Below, piece after piece: positions 49,771 to 58,900 of a stretch of DNA of 64,000 nucleotides; within the stretch, counting starts at the first letter, position 1, and the number at the start of each line of letters is the position of its first letter. Position numbers and translations under genes: made by a program. Source of the stretch: Deltaproteobacteria bacterium (GTDB lineage Bacteria; Myxococcota; Myxococcia; Myxococcales; SZAS-1); assembly GCA_018266075.1 (NCBI GenBank), contig JAFEBB010000032.1:22264-86263 (forward strand), read 5' to 3'. The notes beneath the pieces are model-generated. The model did not search any database, was not told the origin of the DNA, and was given only the letters and a program-made list of their open reading frames with translations.

Positions 49771-51150
49771 ATGTTTACGCGCGAACTGTTGAGTCGTAAT
49801 TTCAGATTTGTCGCGGGCAGGCAGCGCACCGCGCTGTACTTGTTACTGCTCGCCGCTGCCGGCTGCGCCACGGCGCCCCGTCCGAGCCCCGAGCCGCAGG
49901 CGCCCGCGAGCGCCACGCCTCCGCCGGAGCGCGTGCCTGGCCCAGCGCCGCATCCCGTGTCGGCAGCCCCTCAAGCGGCAGGCCCCACGGCCGAGCTTCT
50001 GGGCAGCGTCACCTTCGCCGCGACCGGCGACATCATGGCCCACGGCGAGGTGAAGAAGGCCGCGGCCGCCGCCGACGGCGGCTGGGACGCGCTCTACGCG
50101 CCCATCGCGCCGGTGATTGGCCCCGCGGACATCGCGTTTGGAAATCTGGAGACGCCGGTCGCGCCGGATCACGACCACGGCAGCCGGCCCTTCATCTTCA
50201 ACGCGCCGCCGGAGATGCTCGCCGCGCTCAAGCGCGCCGGCTTCAAGGTGGTGCTCTTCGCCAACAACCACGCCTACGACCAGGACCGCGATGGTTTCGC
50301 GGAGAGCCTGGATCGCATCGACGCCTCGGGCCTGAAGGAAGTGGGCGCGGGCCGCACGCGCGAGGCCGCGCAGGCGCCGCTGCGCATGGAGGTGAACGGC
50401 GTGAAGCTCGCGTGGTTCGGCGCGGCGCAGTTCTTCAATGATCTGGGGCCCGGTCACCAGCGCAACGTCGACGATCCCAAGCAGCCGATGGCGAACCTCA
50501 TCGACGGGCCCGCGATGGTGGCCGCGATCGCGAAGGTCCGACCCGAGGTGGACGCGGTGATTGTCTCCGTGCACTGGGGCGTGGAGTACATGGAGGCGCC
50601 GCGGCAGAGCGAGATCGACCTCGCGCATCAGCTCTTCGAGGCCGGCGCCGACGTGATCATCGGCTCGCACCCGCACGTGCTGCAGCCCATCGAGGTCTAC
50701 CGCGCCAAGGACGGGCGCACGTGTCTGTGCCTGTACTCGCTGGGCAACTTCATCTCCAACCAGAACCGCCAGTACCTGCCGCACGCGCAGCCCGACAAGA
50801 TGGGCGACTCGCGCGACGGCGCCATCGTGGAGTTCACGCTGGAGAAGCGCCGCTACGGTCCGCAGCTCACGGCCTTGAACCTCGCGGGCGTGAAGTACGT
50901 GCCGCTCTGGACGGACAACAACTTCTTCCGCCCCAAAGATCAGGCCGTCGACATCCATCCCATCGTCATCGACGTGGCGCTCAGGCAGGCGCACGACGAG
51001 CTCGAGGCGGCGGAGAAGGCCGCAGGGCCGAAGCCGTCGAAGGAAGCGGCCGCGCACCTCATCGCGCTCAAGCAGCGGATCGAGCTGCTCGAGCTGCGTC
51101 GCAAGCGCATCGTGGGTCGGCTCGGCGAAGACTTCTCCGGCGATCCCTGA
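49771..51150 (+). CDS. CapA-family lipoprotein
   Basis: 459 residues. Signal peptide with LLLLAAAGC lipobox (a rather long N-terminus precedes it, from ATG 49771), a Pro/Ala linker, then the CapA/PgsA-type phosphoesterase-like domain: VTFAATGDIMAHGEV, FGNLETPVAPD, VLFANNHAYDQD, SVHWGVEYMEAP, IIGSHPHVLQPIE and LYSLGNFISNQ. The family is linked to poly-gamma-glutamate capsule and other surface polymers. No capB or capC gene is nearby, so the substrate is unknown. Confidence 0.88.
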   Translation: MFTRELLSRNFRFVAGRQRTALYLLLLAAAGCATAPRPSPEPQAPASATPPPERVPGPAPHPVSAAPQAAGPTAELLGSVTFAATGDIMAHGEVKKAAAAADGGWDALYAPIAPVIGPADIAFGNLETPVAPDHDHGSRPFIFNAPPEMLAALKRAGFKVVLFANNHAYDQDRDGFAESLDRIDASGLKEVGAGRTREAAQAPLRMEVNGVKLAWFGAAQFFNDLGPGHQRNVDDPKQPMANLIDGPAMVAAIAKVRPEVDAVIVSVHWGVEYMEAPRQSEIDLAHQLFEAGADVIIGSHPHVLQPIEVYRAKDGRTCLCLYSLGNFISNQNRQYLPHAQPDKMGDSRDGAIVEFTLEKRRYGPQLTALNLAGVKYVPLWTDNNFFRPKDQAVDIHPIVIDVALRQAHDELEAAEKAAGPKPSKEAAAHLIALKQRIELLELRRKRIVGRLGEDFSGDP

Positions 51151-51196
51151 CGGGGCAACGACGCAACCGTCGCCGCGAATTGTCTACAATCCTTGA

Positions 51197-52441
51197 ATGC
51201 GCCTTCGCCTCCTGTGCGTGCTGAGCGTGCTGCTGCCTGCGGTGGCGCACGCGTCGAAGTGCCCGGACGTGCTCTTCGTCCTCGACGCCTCCGACAGCAT
51301 GAACAACTCGCCCGGCGGCGGCGTGACGCAGTCGAAGATCAGCATCGCCCGCCAGGTGATCGGCGAGGTGCTGCTCGGCGATCCCGACGCCGGCGTGCCC
51401 GCAGCCGATCCACGGATACGTTTTTGTTACATGTACTTCCCCGCGAGCAGCTGCACGCCCAGCGGCACCACGCCGCTGCCGGTGCCCTGCGACTTCAACA
51501 CCGAGCAGGACATCGTGAGCACGGTGAACGCGCAGACCCTCAAGAACAGCACGCCCACCGCCGAGGCCCTCGAGGCCGCGAAGGGCAGCACCGACCTGCA
51601 GGACACCTCGCGGCCGCGCTTCGTGGTGCTCGTCACCGACGGCATGCCGACCTGTGGCAACGACGCCGGCGGCCGCGCGGTCGGAGCAGTGGGTGATCTC
51701 TTCGCGCAGGACGTGACCACGTTCGTGGTCGGCTTCGGCAGCGAGGCCGCGACCGCGCGGAAGACGCTCTCGGGCATGGCCGCCGCGGGCCAGCCGCCGC
51801 TCCCCGACGGCGGCGCGGCCGCGTACTACCAGGCCAACGACGGCAGCTCGCTCGCGGCGGCGCTCTCCGACATCCTCGGTCGCGCGGGCGGCGAGCTCGG
51901 CGGCAGCACCTGCGACCCCTGCGCCGACGCGACGTGCACCACCAGCGAGCGCTGCGTCCTCGATGGCGGCGCGCCCACCTGCGTGCCCGATCCGTGCCGC
52001 GCGCTGAGCTGTCCGAGCGGCCAGTTCTGCCGGCCGACCGGCACGACCGCGAGCTGCGTCGATGCGTGCGCCACCGCGTGCCCCACGGGCCAGGCGTGCG
52101 TCGACGGCACGTGCGTCACCGACAACTGCAATCGCGGCACCTGCACGAGCTGCAGCGGCGGCGAGGTGCCGACGATCGACGGCGGCTGCGGACCGAACGC
52201 ATGCGCCGACATCAGCTGCCCCGCCGCCGAGGCGATCTGCCTCTACGGGAGCTGCTCCGCGCTCTTCGTCGCCGATGCAGGAAGCGGCAGCAGCAGCGCG
52301 AGCGGCAGCGCTGGCGGGACCACCGGCGGCAAGAAGAGCGGCGTGACCGCGAGCGGCTGCGGCTGCGCCAGCGTCGACGCGCTCGGGATGCTCGCGCTCG
52401 TCGGCGGCGCGCTCGCGTTCGGCCTGCGCCGCAAGAGGTAG
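51197..52441 (+). CDS. VWA-domain surface protein with MYXO-CTERM tag
   Basis: 414 residues. Signal peptide (MRLRLLCVLSVLLPAVAHA), a VWA domain at about 20-230 with MIDAS motif DASDSMNNS and the VTDGMPTCG segment, and a Cys-rich part at about 230-350 (CDPCADATCTTSERC, CRPTGTTASC). A C-terminal tag follows: SGCGCASVDALGMLALVGG, then a membrane helix and RRKR. This is the MYXO-CTERM layout, so surface anchoring by myxosortase-type processing is expected. It is homologous in plan to the next gene. Confidence 0.88.
   Translation: MRLRLLCVLSVLLPAVAHASKCPDVLFVLDASDSMNNSPGGGVTQSKISIARQVIGEVLLGDPDAGVPAADPRIRFCYMYFPASSCTPSGTTPLPVPCDFNTEQDIVSTVNAQTLKNSTPTAEALEAAKGSTDLQDTSRPRFVVLVTDGMPTCGNDAGGRAVGAVGDLFAQDVTTFVVGFGSEAATARKTLSGMAAAGQPPLPDGGAAAYYQANDGSSLAAALSDILGRAGGELGGSTCDPCADATCTTSERCVLDGGAPTCVPDPCRALSCPSGQFCRPTGTTASCVDACATACPTGQACVDGTCVTDNCNRGTCTSCSGGEVPTIDGGCGPNACADISCPAAEAICLYGSCSALFVADAGSGSSSASGSAGGTTGGKKSGVTASGCGCASVDALGMLALVGGALAFGLRRKR
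51416..51430. repeat. ATAC-N6-GTTAC, weaker N6 palindrome
   Basis: GATAC-gttttt-GTTAC within the first VWA gene. It keeps the N6 spacing but one arm is changed. The frame reads ATA CGT TTT TGT, unusual codons for this gene. Confidence 0.35.
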
Positions 52442-52527
52442 GCCCCGCTCGTACCTTGCCTGCCTGGTTGTTGGAGCGCGCGCGGACGCGTCGTTAGAGT
52501 CGCCGCCTCGCTTTCTTGGAGCGGCGC

Positions 52528-53883
52528 ATGAAGCGGATTCTGATCGGTCTCTGTGCGATGGCGCTGACGCCCGCGGTCGCGCGCGCGGGCGCCAAGTGCC
52601 CCAACGTGATCATCGTGCTCGATAAGTCGGGCTCGATGGGCGACTACCCCGACGACGATGGCAGCGGCAGCACCGACCCCGGCTCGTGCGCGTCCAACAG
52701 CGACTGCCACAGCGGCGACACCTGCGACAGCGCCGGCTTCTGCTCGGGCGCCAAGATCAACGTGGCGCACCAGGTGATTCAGGAAGTGATGCTCGGCGGC
52801 AGCGGCGTGCAGGCGCCGAGCTCGCTGGTGCGCTTCGGCTTCACCGACTTCCCCTCCAACAACAGCTGCGGCGCCTCGAACTACGGCTCTTCACTGCTGG
52901 TGAAGGTGGGCTACGCCACGGAGAACAACATCGCCAGCACGGTCACCGGCGTGGAGCCCGGCGGCTCGACGCCCACCGGCCCCATGCTCAAGAACCTGGT
53001 GAGCGACCCGAGCATGCTGGAAGCGGATCGCCCCCGGTACGTGGTGATCGTCACCGACGGCGAGCCGACGTGCGGCTTCAACAACAACAACAACCCCGAC
53101 GGCGATGCGGTCACCGCCGTTCAGGACTTGCGGCAGGCCGGTGTGGAGACGTTCGTCGTCGGCTTCGGCAGCGGCGTGAACGCGGCTGGCCAGGCCACGC
53201 TGCAGTCGATGGCCGCCGCCGGCTCGCCCGATGCGGGCGCGTTCTCCGCCACCAACGCCGACCAGCTCGCGCAGGCGCTCTCGGCCATCATTCAGCAAGC
53301 GTCGATGGGCGAGCTCGGCGGCACCGCGAGCTGCGATCCCTGCAACGACATCCAGTGCCCCAGCGGCCAGACCTGCGACTCGAGCACCGGCGCGTGCGTG
53401 GCCGACCCGTACGCAGCGTGCGAGCCCCATCCGTGCGGCCAGGGCGAGTACTGCGTGGTCACCTCCAGCGGCCAGACCTGTGCCGTGCCTTGCACCAACA
53501 TCTGCAGCAGCGGCCAGATCTGCGGCATCGACGGAACCTGCCAGGCGGATCCATGCGCGAACGGCGCCTGTGGCAGTTGTCCCGCAGGACAGGTGCACGA
53601 CGACAGCGGCGCGTGCGTGGCCAGCCAGTGCTCGAAGATCCAGCCGCAGTGCCCAGCCGGCACGAGCTGCACCAACAACGCGTGCGTCTCGTACTTGTCT
53701 TCCACGAGCGGCACGACCTCGGGCTCGAGCACCAGCACCGGCGGGTCGGGCAGCACGGGCACCACCGGCAAGAAGGCCAACGGAAGCGTGACCAGCTCGG
53801 GCGGCTGCTCCACCACGGACGGCGTGGCCTTCGGCGCGTTCGGGCTGCTGGCGATGGCCCTGCTCGCGCGCCGCCGGGACTGA
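52528..53883 (+). CDS. second VWA-domain surface protein with MYXO-CTERM tag
   Basis: 451 residues. I start at ATG 52528 (GGAG 7 bases upstream) rather than the in-frame TTG four codons earlier. Signal peptide (ILIGLCAMALTPAVARA), VWA domain with DKSGSMGDY and VTDGEPTCGF, an inserted Cys pair (SNSDCHSGDTCDSAGFC), then several Cys-rich repeats (CSSGQICGIDGTC, CPAGTSCTNNAC), a Ser/Thr linker, and the C-terminal GGCSTTDGVAFGAFGLL helix ending in ARRRD. Likely tandem duplicate of the previous gene and presumably surface-located. Confidence 0.88.
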   Translation: MKRILIGLCAMALTPAVARAGAKCPNVIIVLDKSGSMGDYPDDDGSGSTDPGSCASNSDCHSGDTCDSAGFCSGAKINVAHQVIQEVMLGGSGVQAPSSLVRFGFTDFPSNNSCGASNYGSSLLVKVGYATENNIASTVTGVEPGGSTPTGPMLKNLVSDPSMLEADRPRYVVIVTDGEPTCGFNNNNNPDGDAVTAVQDLRQAGVETFVVGFGSGVNAAGQATLQSMAAAGSPDAGAFSATNADQLAQALSAIIQQASMGELGGTASCDPCNDIQCPSGQTCDSSTGACVADPYAACEPHPCGQGEYCVVTSSGQTCAVPCTNICSSGQICGIDGTCQADPCANGACGSCPAGQVHDDSGACVASQCSKIQPQCPAGTSCTNNACVSYLSSTSGTTSGSSTSTGGSGSTGTTGKKANGSVTSSGGCSTTDGVAFGAFGLLAMALLARRRD

Positions 53884-53931
53884 AGCGAAGCGGGGTAGGA
53901 TCCTCGCGGGCCAACGGCCTCGGGAGGGGAA

Positions 53932-55053
53932 TTGGCACGGGCGCGGGCCATCATCGTCGTCGTCGTCGCAGCGCTCGCGGTCGGGTGTGGTAGCGCCCCC
54001 GCATCGACGCAATCGGCCTCCACCTCCGGCGCCGCCGCGACGGGAAGCTCAGGCGCGTCGACGTCGATGTCGTCGAGCAGCAGCAGCTCGTCGAGCAGCA
54101 GCAGCGGCACGTCATCGGGCAGCAGCGCTTCGTCATCGAGCAGCAGTTCGTCGAGCAGCAGCAGCTCGAGCAGCACCTCCTCAACCGGCGGCAGCAGCGG
54201 CACGACCGGCGCTGTTGACGCGGGACCCGAGTGCGCCGTCGAGGACGTGCCGGGCACGTGCACCGACACCTCCGCGTGCAGCGCGCAATCGAACCACCTC
54301 TCCACGCCGGGGCTGTGCCCGGGACCTTCGAACATCCAGTGCTGCACGCCGTACAGCACCGCGCTCTGCGATCCGTCGATCGTGCAGCTTCCCAATGCCT
54401 TGTTCACCACGGAGGCGCCGGGGCAGGGCGGCTGTCCTGCGGGGATGATCGCCGTCGACACCTTCTGCATCGACCAGTTCGAGGCCTCGCTCGTGCAACT
54501 GGGCGATGGCGGCTCGTGGTCGCCGTACGAGAACCCGGGAGCGACGCCCGTGAAGGCCGTTTCCGTCCAGGGCGCGATCCCGCAGGCGTACATCAGCGGC
54601 GACGAAGCCAGCGCGGCCTGCACCAACGCGGGCAAGCGGCTCTGTTCTGATACCGAATGGTTAAGAGCCTGCCAGGGCCCGAGCGGAACCACCTACCCGT
54701 ACGGCAACACCGACGAGCTCGGCGTCTGCAACGACCACCGCGACGAGCACCCGGCCGTCGAGTACTACGGCACCACCGCGAGCTGGATCTACTCCGAGCT
54801 CAACAACGCCTGCCTCGATCAACTCCCGCTCACCGAGGATCCCGCGGGCTCGCTCCCGGGCTGCGTCACCGCCGAGGGCGCGTACGACATGATGGGCAAC
54901 CTGCACGAGTGGACGGCCGATCCCAACGGCACGTTCCGCGGCGGCTACTTCATGGACACGTCCCTCAACGGACCGGGCTGCCTCTACGCCACCACCGCCC
55001 ACGACACGGCCTACTGGGACTACTCCACCGGCTTCCGCTGCTGCGCGAATTAA
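53932..55053 (+). CDS. SUMF1/formylglycine-generating-like lipoprotein
   Basis: 373 residues from a TTG start, supported by GGGAGGGG eight bases upstream. Signal peptide with AALAVGC, then about 75 residues of Ser/Thr linker, then a domain of the sulfatase-modifying factor (SUMF1/EgtB/PvdO) type: IAVDTFCIDQFEAS, PVKAVSVQGAIPQAYIS, NAGKRLCSDTEWLRACQG, AYDMMGNLHEWTAD and a terminal STGFRCCAN. Many secreted members in Myxococcota lack the catalytic Cys pair and probably bind ligands. Export rules out action on cytoplasmic sulfatases. Confidence 0.86.
   Translation: MARARAIIVVVVAALAVGCGSAPASTQSASTSGAAATGSSGASTSMSSSSSSSSSSSSGTSSGSSASSSSSSSSSSSSSSSTSSTGGSSGTTGAVDAGPECAVEDVPGTCTDTSACSAQSNHLSTPGLCPGPSNIQCCTPYSTALCDPSIVQLPNALFTTEAPGQGGCPAGMIAVDTFCIDQFEASLVQLGDGGSWSPYENPGATPVKAVSVQGAIPQAYISGDEASAACTNAGKRLCSDTEWLRACQGPSGTTYPYGNTDELGVCNDHRDEHPAVEYYGTTASWIYSELNNACLDQLPLTEDPAGSLPGCVTAEGAYDMMGNLHEWTADPNGTFRGGYFMDTSLNGPGCLYATTAHDTAYWDYSTGFRCCAN
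54648..54664. repeat. TGATAC-N6-GTTAA, weaker N6 palindrome
   Basis: On the opposite strand it reads TTAAC-cattcg-GTATCA, one base from the TTAAC-N6-GTTTCA form at 785, 6189 and 20376. It lies inside the SUMF1-like gene and forces TTA AGA codons. Confidence 0.4.
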
Positions 55054-55065
55054 CCAAATCGTTAA
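55050..55065. repeat. TTAAC-N6-GTTAA palindromic motif, copy 8
   Basis: TTAAC-caaatc-GTTAA, overlapping the TAA stop of the SUMF1-like gene, between convergent genes. Confidence 0.6.
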
Positions 55066-55613
55066 GCGAGTCGGAGCACGCGACGGAGCTCGCGCTCCAG
55101 GCGATCGGCCGCGCGGACATCGCGGATGGGCCGGCTGCAGACCACATGCTCGCCCACATGGGTGACCACCTCCAGGACCTGCCAGCGCCCACCCGCGGTT
55201 CGCGAGAACGAAGCCCAGGCCAGGTCGCGAATCTGATCGGCGTCGATGGTGCGCGCCTTGCGGAATGCGGCTCGAACGGTGAGCGCGCCGTCGTCGGCCT
55301 GGGTGGCCAGCCCGCGCCACTGCGCAAAGACGCGGTGGGGCTCTGCCTGAAGCTTGAACTCGTCGCGGCCCACAGCCAGCGTCGGCCGCGATACGCGGAC
55401 CACGCGGGTGAAGTCCGTCAGCTCGGCGCGCCGCTCGGACTCCATCGTCGAGCGCACCTTCACGATCGCCGCCACGAGCAGGAGCGGCCCCCAGACGAAC
55501 CAGGTGCTCTTCACGAGCCAAAACAAGCCGTAGGCCGCGATGATCAAGAGCAGCCCAACCAGGTCGACCCAGGTGATCTGCCCCCAACCACCGCACGCCA
55601 GCACCGGGACCAT
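55062..55613 (-). CDS. membrane protein of unknown function
   Basis: 183 residues from ATG 55613, which has AGGAGG at good spacing; the frame is open a little further upstream. Two hydrophobic stretches (VDLVGLLLIIAAYGLFWLV and WFVWGPLLLVAAIVKV, about 15-55) are followed by a cytoplasmic domain with mixed strands and helices (RVSRPTLAVGRDEFKLQ, RWQVLEVVTHVGEHVV, RAADRLERELRRVL). Not recognised. Converges with the SUMF1-like gene. Confidence 0.7.
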   Translation of the reverse strand: MVPVLACGGWGQITWVDLVGLLLIIAAYGLFWLVKSTWFVWGPLLLVAAIVKVRSTMESERRAELTDFTRVVRVSRPTLAVGRDEFKLQAEPHRVFAQWRGLATQADDGALTVRAAFRKARTIDADQIRDLAWASFSRTAGGRWQVLEVVTHVGEHVVCSRPIRDVRAADRLERELRRVLRLA

Positions 55614-55737
55614 GTGGCACCTCCTGCCCACAACCGGGAGCAGGACCCATGCCCGTGCCACGCGCGCCGAAGTTCGGGGACTTGGCGCTGCCGACAGCGG
55701 CTGGCGTGGGAATTTCGACGGCGGCTATCCTACGGGC

Positions 55738-56799
55738 ATGAATCGGCTCGTCGTCCTCGCTGCGCTGCTCGTTGCCTGTGGTACGTCGAAGTCGGGCTCG
55801 AGCAGCTCCAGCGGAAGCACCACTACGGCCGGCTCCACGACCGGCAGCGGCACGACGACCAGCAGTGGCACCACGACCAGCAGCGGCTCGACCTCGGGCA
55901 GCGCCAGCTCCGGCTCGAGCAGCGGCAGCACGGGCGCGGTGACGCAGCTTTGGACGTCGTCGACGCAGCTCTCGGGGGAGGTCGACGTCGCCGCGGGGCA
56001 GGTGGTGGAGATCGATCCCGGCGCGCAGATCAGCGTCGCGGCGGGCACGCACATCGTGGTCTCGGGCGCGCTCCAGGCCTCGAGCGCCTCGGGCACGCAT
56101 GCGTCGCTCAGCGGCACAGGCTGGACAGGCATCAGCGTCGCGTCGGGTGGCTCGCTCTCGCTCGACGGCGTGGACATCCAGGGCGCGAGCCTGGCGCTCG
56201 ACCTCCAACCGGGCGTGTCCGCGAGCTACGACGACGGCACGATCACCGCCGACGTGCCTTTCCAGATCGGCACCGGCGCCACGCTGACGACCGATCACGC
56301 CACCATGTCCTCCACCAGCGACGCCGAGGTCTTCGGCACGCTCACGGCCACGTACCTCAACTACAGCAAGGGCTCGTCCGACGGCATCACCGCCGTGGAC
56401 GCGAACGCGATCATCTCCATCGAAGACTCGACGCTGGAGGGCGTGGGCCAGGTGGGCGACATGATCGTCTCCGAGGCCGGACAGCGCGTGCACGTGGCGT
56501 TCACCACCATCTCGCAGGTGCACTGCGCCTTCCACTTCGACGGCGTCAGTCGCTACGACATCGACCACGTCACGGCGAACGGAGATGCCTACGGCGGCAT
56601 GCTCTACAACCCGGAGACCGGCCCCGACTCGATCACCGCCTCGAATTTCACCGACGGAATCGTGTTCCGACAGACCGAAGCCAACGTGGTGCTCACCATT
56701 GACGGAAGCTACTTGAGCGGCACCACCGAGTTCACGTCGACGCTGGTGCACGTGACGAACCCCGCGAGCACGCCCGTGCCGGATGCGGGGCCGCGTTAG
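55738..56799 (+). CDS. lipoprotein with right-handed beta-helix repeats
   Basis: 353 residues. Signal peptide with AALLVAC, a Ser/Thr/Gly linker at about 20-65, then short repeated beta strands spaced by about 20 residues (GTHIVVSGALQASS, GGSLSLDGVDIQGAS, DEVFGTLTATYL-like and HVAFTTISQVHCAF segments) as in pectate-lyase-like beta-helices. No catalytic residues identified; probably a surface binding protein. Confidence 0.72.
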   Translation: MNRLVVLAALLVACGTSKSGSSSSSGSTTTAGSTTGSGTTTSSGTTTSSGSTSGSASSGSSSGSTGAVTQLWTSSTQLSGEVDVAAGQVVEIDPGAQISVAAGTHIVVSGALQASSASGTHASLSGTGWTGISVASGGSLSLDGVDIQGASLALDLQPGVSASYDDGTITADVPFQIGTGATLTTDHATMSSTSDAEVFGTLTATYLNYSKGSSDGITAVDANAIISIEDSTLEGVGQVGDMIVSEAGQRVHVAFTTISQVHCAFHFDGVSRYDIDHVTANGDAYGGMLYNPETGPDSITASNFTDGIVFRQTEANVVLTIDGSYLSGTTEFTSTLVHVTNPASTPVPDAGPR

Positions 56800-57371
56800 A
56801 GCAGCCGAAGGTCCTCTTGTCGAAGGGCCCGAGTTGGATGCCCTTCTTGCAGAGCGCGAGCGCGCCGGGCGGCACCACGCGGGTCGAGACCTTCGCGACC
56901 GCGCGCTTGCGGATCTCCCGGTTGAGCCGCGACGAGAACGCGTTGATGCGCTGGAAGTCCCGCGCCGCCGGTTGCTTCAGCTCCGGGTAGATCGGCGCCC
57001 ACTTGTCGGCGCGCGCGGCCGAGTTGTGGTTGGTGTGCGAGCTCTCGAGGCGTCCCTTGCGCGCGGTTTCCAGGTACAGCTGCACCAGCCCCAGCCCTCG
57101 GCCTCGTAGCGGAACGTGGCGCCGCCGCACGTCTCCGGATCGAGCTTGATTCGCCGCGCGCGGAGCTTCGGTCCGGCCCCGAGCACGTCCAGTTGCAGGG
57201 AGACCCCGCGCGTCCCGCGGAAGCGCGCCATCACCTCGTCCGCCGACTCGATGCGCGTGAGCCGCTCGCCGAACCCCGACGCTCGTACACGTGACACGTG
57301 CGCTCCGCGAAGAGCCACTCGAGGATGCCGCGGTGATCGTCGGGCGTCGCGAAGAAGTCGCAGTTCGGCAC
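56796..57371 (-). pseudogene. frameshifted conserved gene (HTNHNS family)
   Basis: Reading from a GTG at 57371, the frames give PNCDFFATPDDHRGILEWLF, then SGFGERLTRIESADEVM, then LVQLYLETARKGRLESSHTN and on through FQRINAFSSRLNREIRKRAV. These fit one conserved hypothetical family (N-terminal CDFF, central HTNHNS, ending RTFGLL). At least two single-base losses (near 57284 and near 57092), perhaps a third at the 3' end, break the frame. Either a real pseudogene or assembly errors. It lies two bases after the acetyltransferase stop, so it was probably its operon partner. Confidence 0.6.
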
Positions 57372-57373
57372 GA

Positions 57374-57829
57374 CTACTTCAGCGGCTTGCGCATCTGCAC
57401 GTGCGGCATGCCGGCCTCTTCGAACTCGGGGCCGAACGAGGTGTAGCCGTGCTTCGCGTAGAACTGGTGCGCGTGCACCTGCGCGTGCAGCACGATACCG
57501 TCCATGCCGCGCTTCTTCGCTTCATCCTCGAGGAAGGTGAGGATCTTGCTGCCCGTGCCGCCCTTGCGGTTGCTGGCCAAGACCGCCATGCGGCCGATCT
57601 TGCCCCAGTGACCCTTGGCGCCCTCGGGGGCGTGGTTCAGGTCGACGAGCCGCCCGGTGCCGATGGCGTGCTTTCCATCGTAGGCGAGCACGTGGAAGGC
57701 CTTGGCGTCCTCGTCGTCGCGCTCGAGCGTCTCGGGCACGGCCTGCTCTTCAATGAAGACCACCTCGCGAATGGCGAGGGCCTGGTTCAAGTCGCCAGGG
57801 TTGTCGATGGGCGCGATGCGGATGGCCAT
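57374..57829 (-). CDS. GNAT-family N-acetyltransferase
   Basis: 151 residues from ATG 57829. IREVVFIEEQAVPETLERDDED, GTGRLVDL, KIGRMAVLASNRKGGTGSKI (acetyl-CoA-binding R/QxxGxG/A-like loop), VLHAQVHAHQFYAKHGYTSFG and FEEAGMPHVQMRKPL give the GNAT fold, nearest to ElaA/YjcF-like proteins. The acceptor is unknown. Lies upstream of the broken gene above. Confidence 0.88.
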   Translation of the reverse strand: MAIRIAPIDNPGDLNQALAIREVVFIEEQAVPETLERDDEDAKAFHVLAYDGKHAIGTGRLVDLNHAPEGAKGHWGKIGRMAVLASNRKGGTGSKILTFLEDEAKKRGMDGIVLHAQVHAHQFYAKHGYTSFGPEFEEAGMPHVQMRKPLK

Positions 57830-57938
57830 GGTGGTGCTCGTCTTCACCTACAACGAACCAGCGCGTGATCCGTGACGCCTGCCCGCGTTTCTCGGGCTGG
57901 CCACCAACCGGCACCCTGGTTCGACGAGGCCGGTCCGC

Positions 57939-58502
57939 CTACTTCTTGCGCTTCACGATCACTTTTCGCTTGGCATTCGCCAGGGCCGCCGCGGGCGGCA
58001 GCGGCGGCGCGGGCGGGGCCGAGGGCTTCGACGCGGCCGGTGCCTGAACAACCGGCTTGCTGGGCGCGCTCGGACGGGCCACCACGGTGCTGCTGCGCGC
58101 GGGCGAGGGCGCCGGCGCCACACGGGGCCGCTCGCCGGCAGGACGCGGGGCCTCGAGGTCGCCCATGTCCACGCGGCCGCGGAAGCTCGCGCCGTCGACG
58201 ATGATCACCCGGGGGCTCTTGATGTCGCCCACCATGCGGCCTTCCTGGGTGAGCTCCACGCTCTCCGTGGCCGTCACGTTCCCGACGACCACGCCGCTGA
58301 TGATGCAGTTGCGAACGGACACGTCGGCCTTGACGATGCCCGAGCTCTCCACCACCAGCGTCTTGGTGAGGTTGATGTTGCCCTCGACCCGGCCGCGGAC
58401 GGTCAGGTCCTCATCGCCGTCGAGCCGGCCGTTGACGAGGATGCTCTCGCCAATGATGGTGCGGCCGCCGGTGCCGGTGCTGTCCTTGCCAAGCGTGGCC
58501 AT
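57939..58502 (-). CDS. bactofilin with C-terminal extension
   Basis: 187 residues. A bactofilin core at about 15-120 (ESILVNGRLDGDEDLTVRGRV, LVVESSGIVKADVSVRNCII, EGRMVGDIKSPRVIIVDGASF) with the stacked beta-helix repeats, then a Pro/Ala/Ser-rich and finally Lys/Arg-rich tail (VVQAPAASKPSAPPAP; NAKRKVIVKRKK). Extended C-terminal tails occur in BacP of Myxococcus xanthus. Bactofilins polymerise into cytoskeletal filaments. Third gene of a bactofilin operon. Confidence 0.9.
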   Translation of the reverse strand: MATLGKDSTGTGGRTIIGESILVNGRLDGDEDLTVRGRVEGNINLTKTLVVESSGIVKADVSVRNCIISGVVVGNVTATESVELTQEGRMVGDIKSPRVIIVDGASFRGRVDMGDLEAPRPAGERPRVAPAPSPARSSTVVARPSAPSKPVVQAPAASKPSAPPAPPLPPAAALANAKRKVIVKRKK

Positions 58503-58535
58503 AGGGTCACTCGTCCCTGGAGGTTGGTGGCGGAG

Positions 58536-58853
58536 TTACTTGCGGTCCATGTCGACGTTGCCCTTGAAGCTGGCGCCATCGGCGATGAGCACGCGGGGAG
58601 CCTTGATGTCACCGACCACGCGGCAGTCGCTCTTGAGCTCCACCTTGTCGGTGGCGACGATGTTGCCGGTCACCTGGCCGCCGATCTCAACGTTCTGGGT
58701 CTCGATGTCGGCCTCGACCACGCCCGAGCCCTCGACGATGAGGCTCTCCTTCAAGGAGATCTTGCCCTTGACGGTGCCCTGGATGACGAGGTCCTCGTCG
58801 CCCGAGATCTCGCCGTCGATCATGATGGAGGAGCCGATCACGGTGTTGGCCAT
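58536..58853 (-). CDS. bactofilin
   Basis: 105 residues, core domain only: SIMIDGEISGDEDLVIQGTV, LIVEGSGVVEADIETQNVEI, KSDCRVVGDIKAPRVLIADG. No terminal extension. It is closest to its upstream neighbour in length and follows it by 47 bases. Likely co-polymerises with the other two. Confidence 0.92.
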   Translation of the reverse strand: MANTVIGSSIMIDGEISGDEDLVIQGTVKGKISLKESLIVEGSGVVEADIETQNVEIGGQVTGNIVATDKVELKSDCRVVGDIKAPRVLIADGASFKGNVDMDRK

Positions 58854-58900
58854 GGTTGCACCCGCTGGGCGCTGTGCGCCCGAAAAGGAGTGGAGAAAGC

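Noticed and set aside
55840..55940. Repetitive Ser/Thr codon runs in lipoprotein genes
   Set aside because: Degenerate codon repeats of protein linkers, also at 1440-1760, 25490-25890, 33590-33760, 54050-54200 and 63140-63350. Not CRISPR repeats or mobile elements; no regular spacer pattern.
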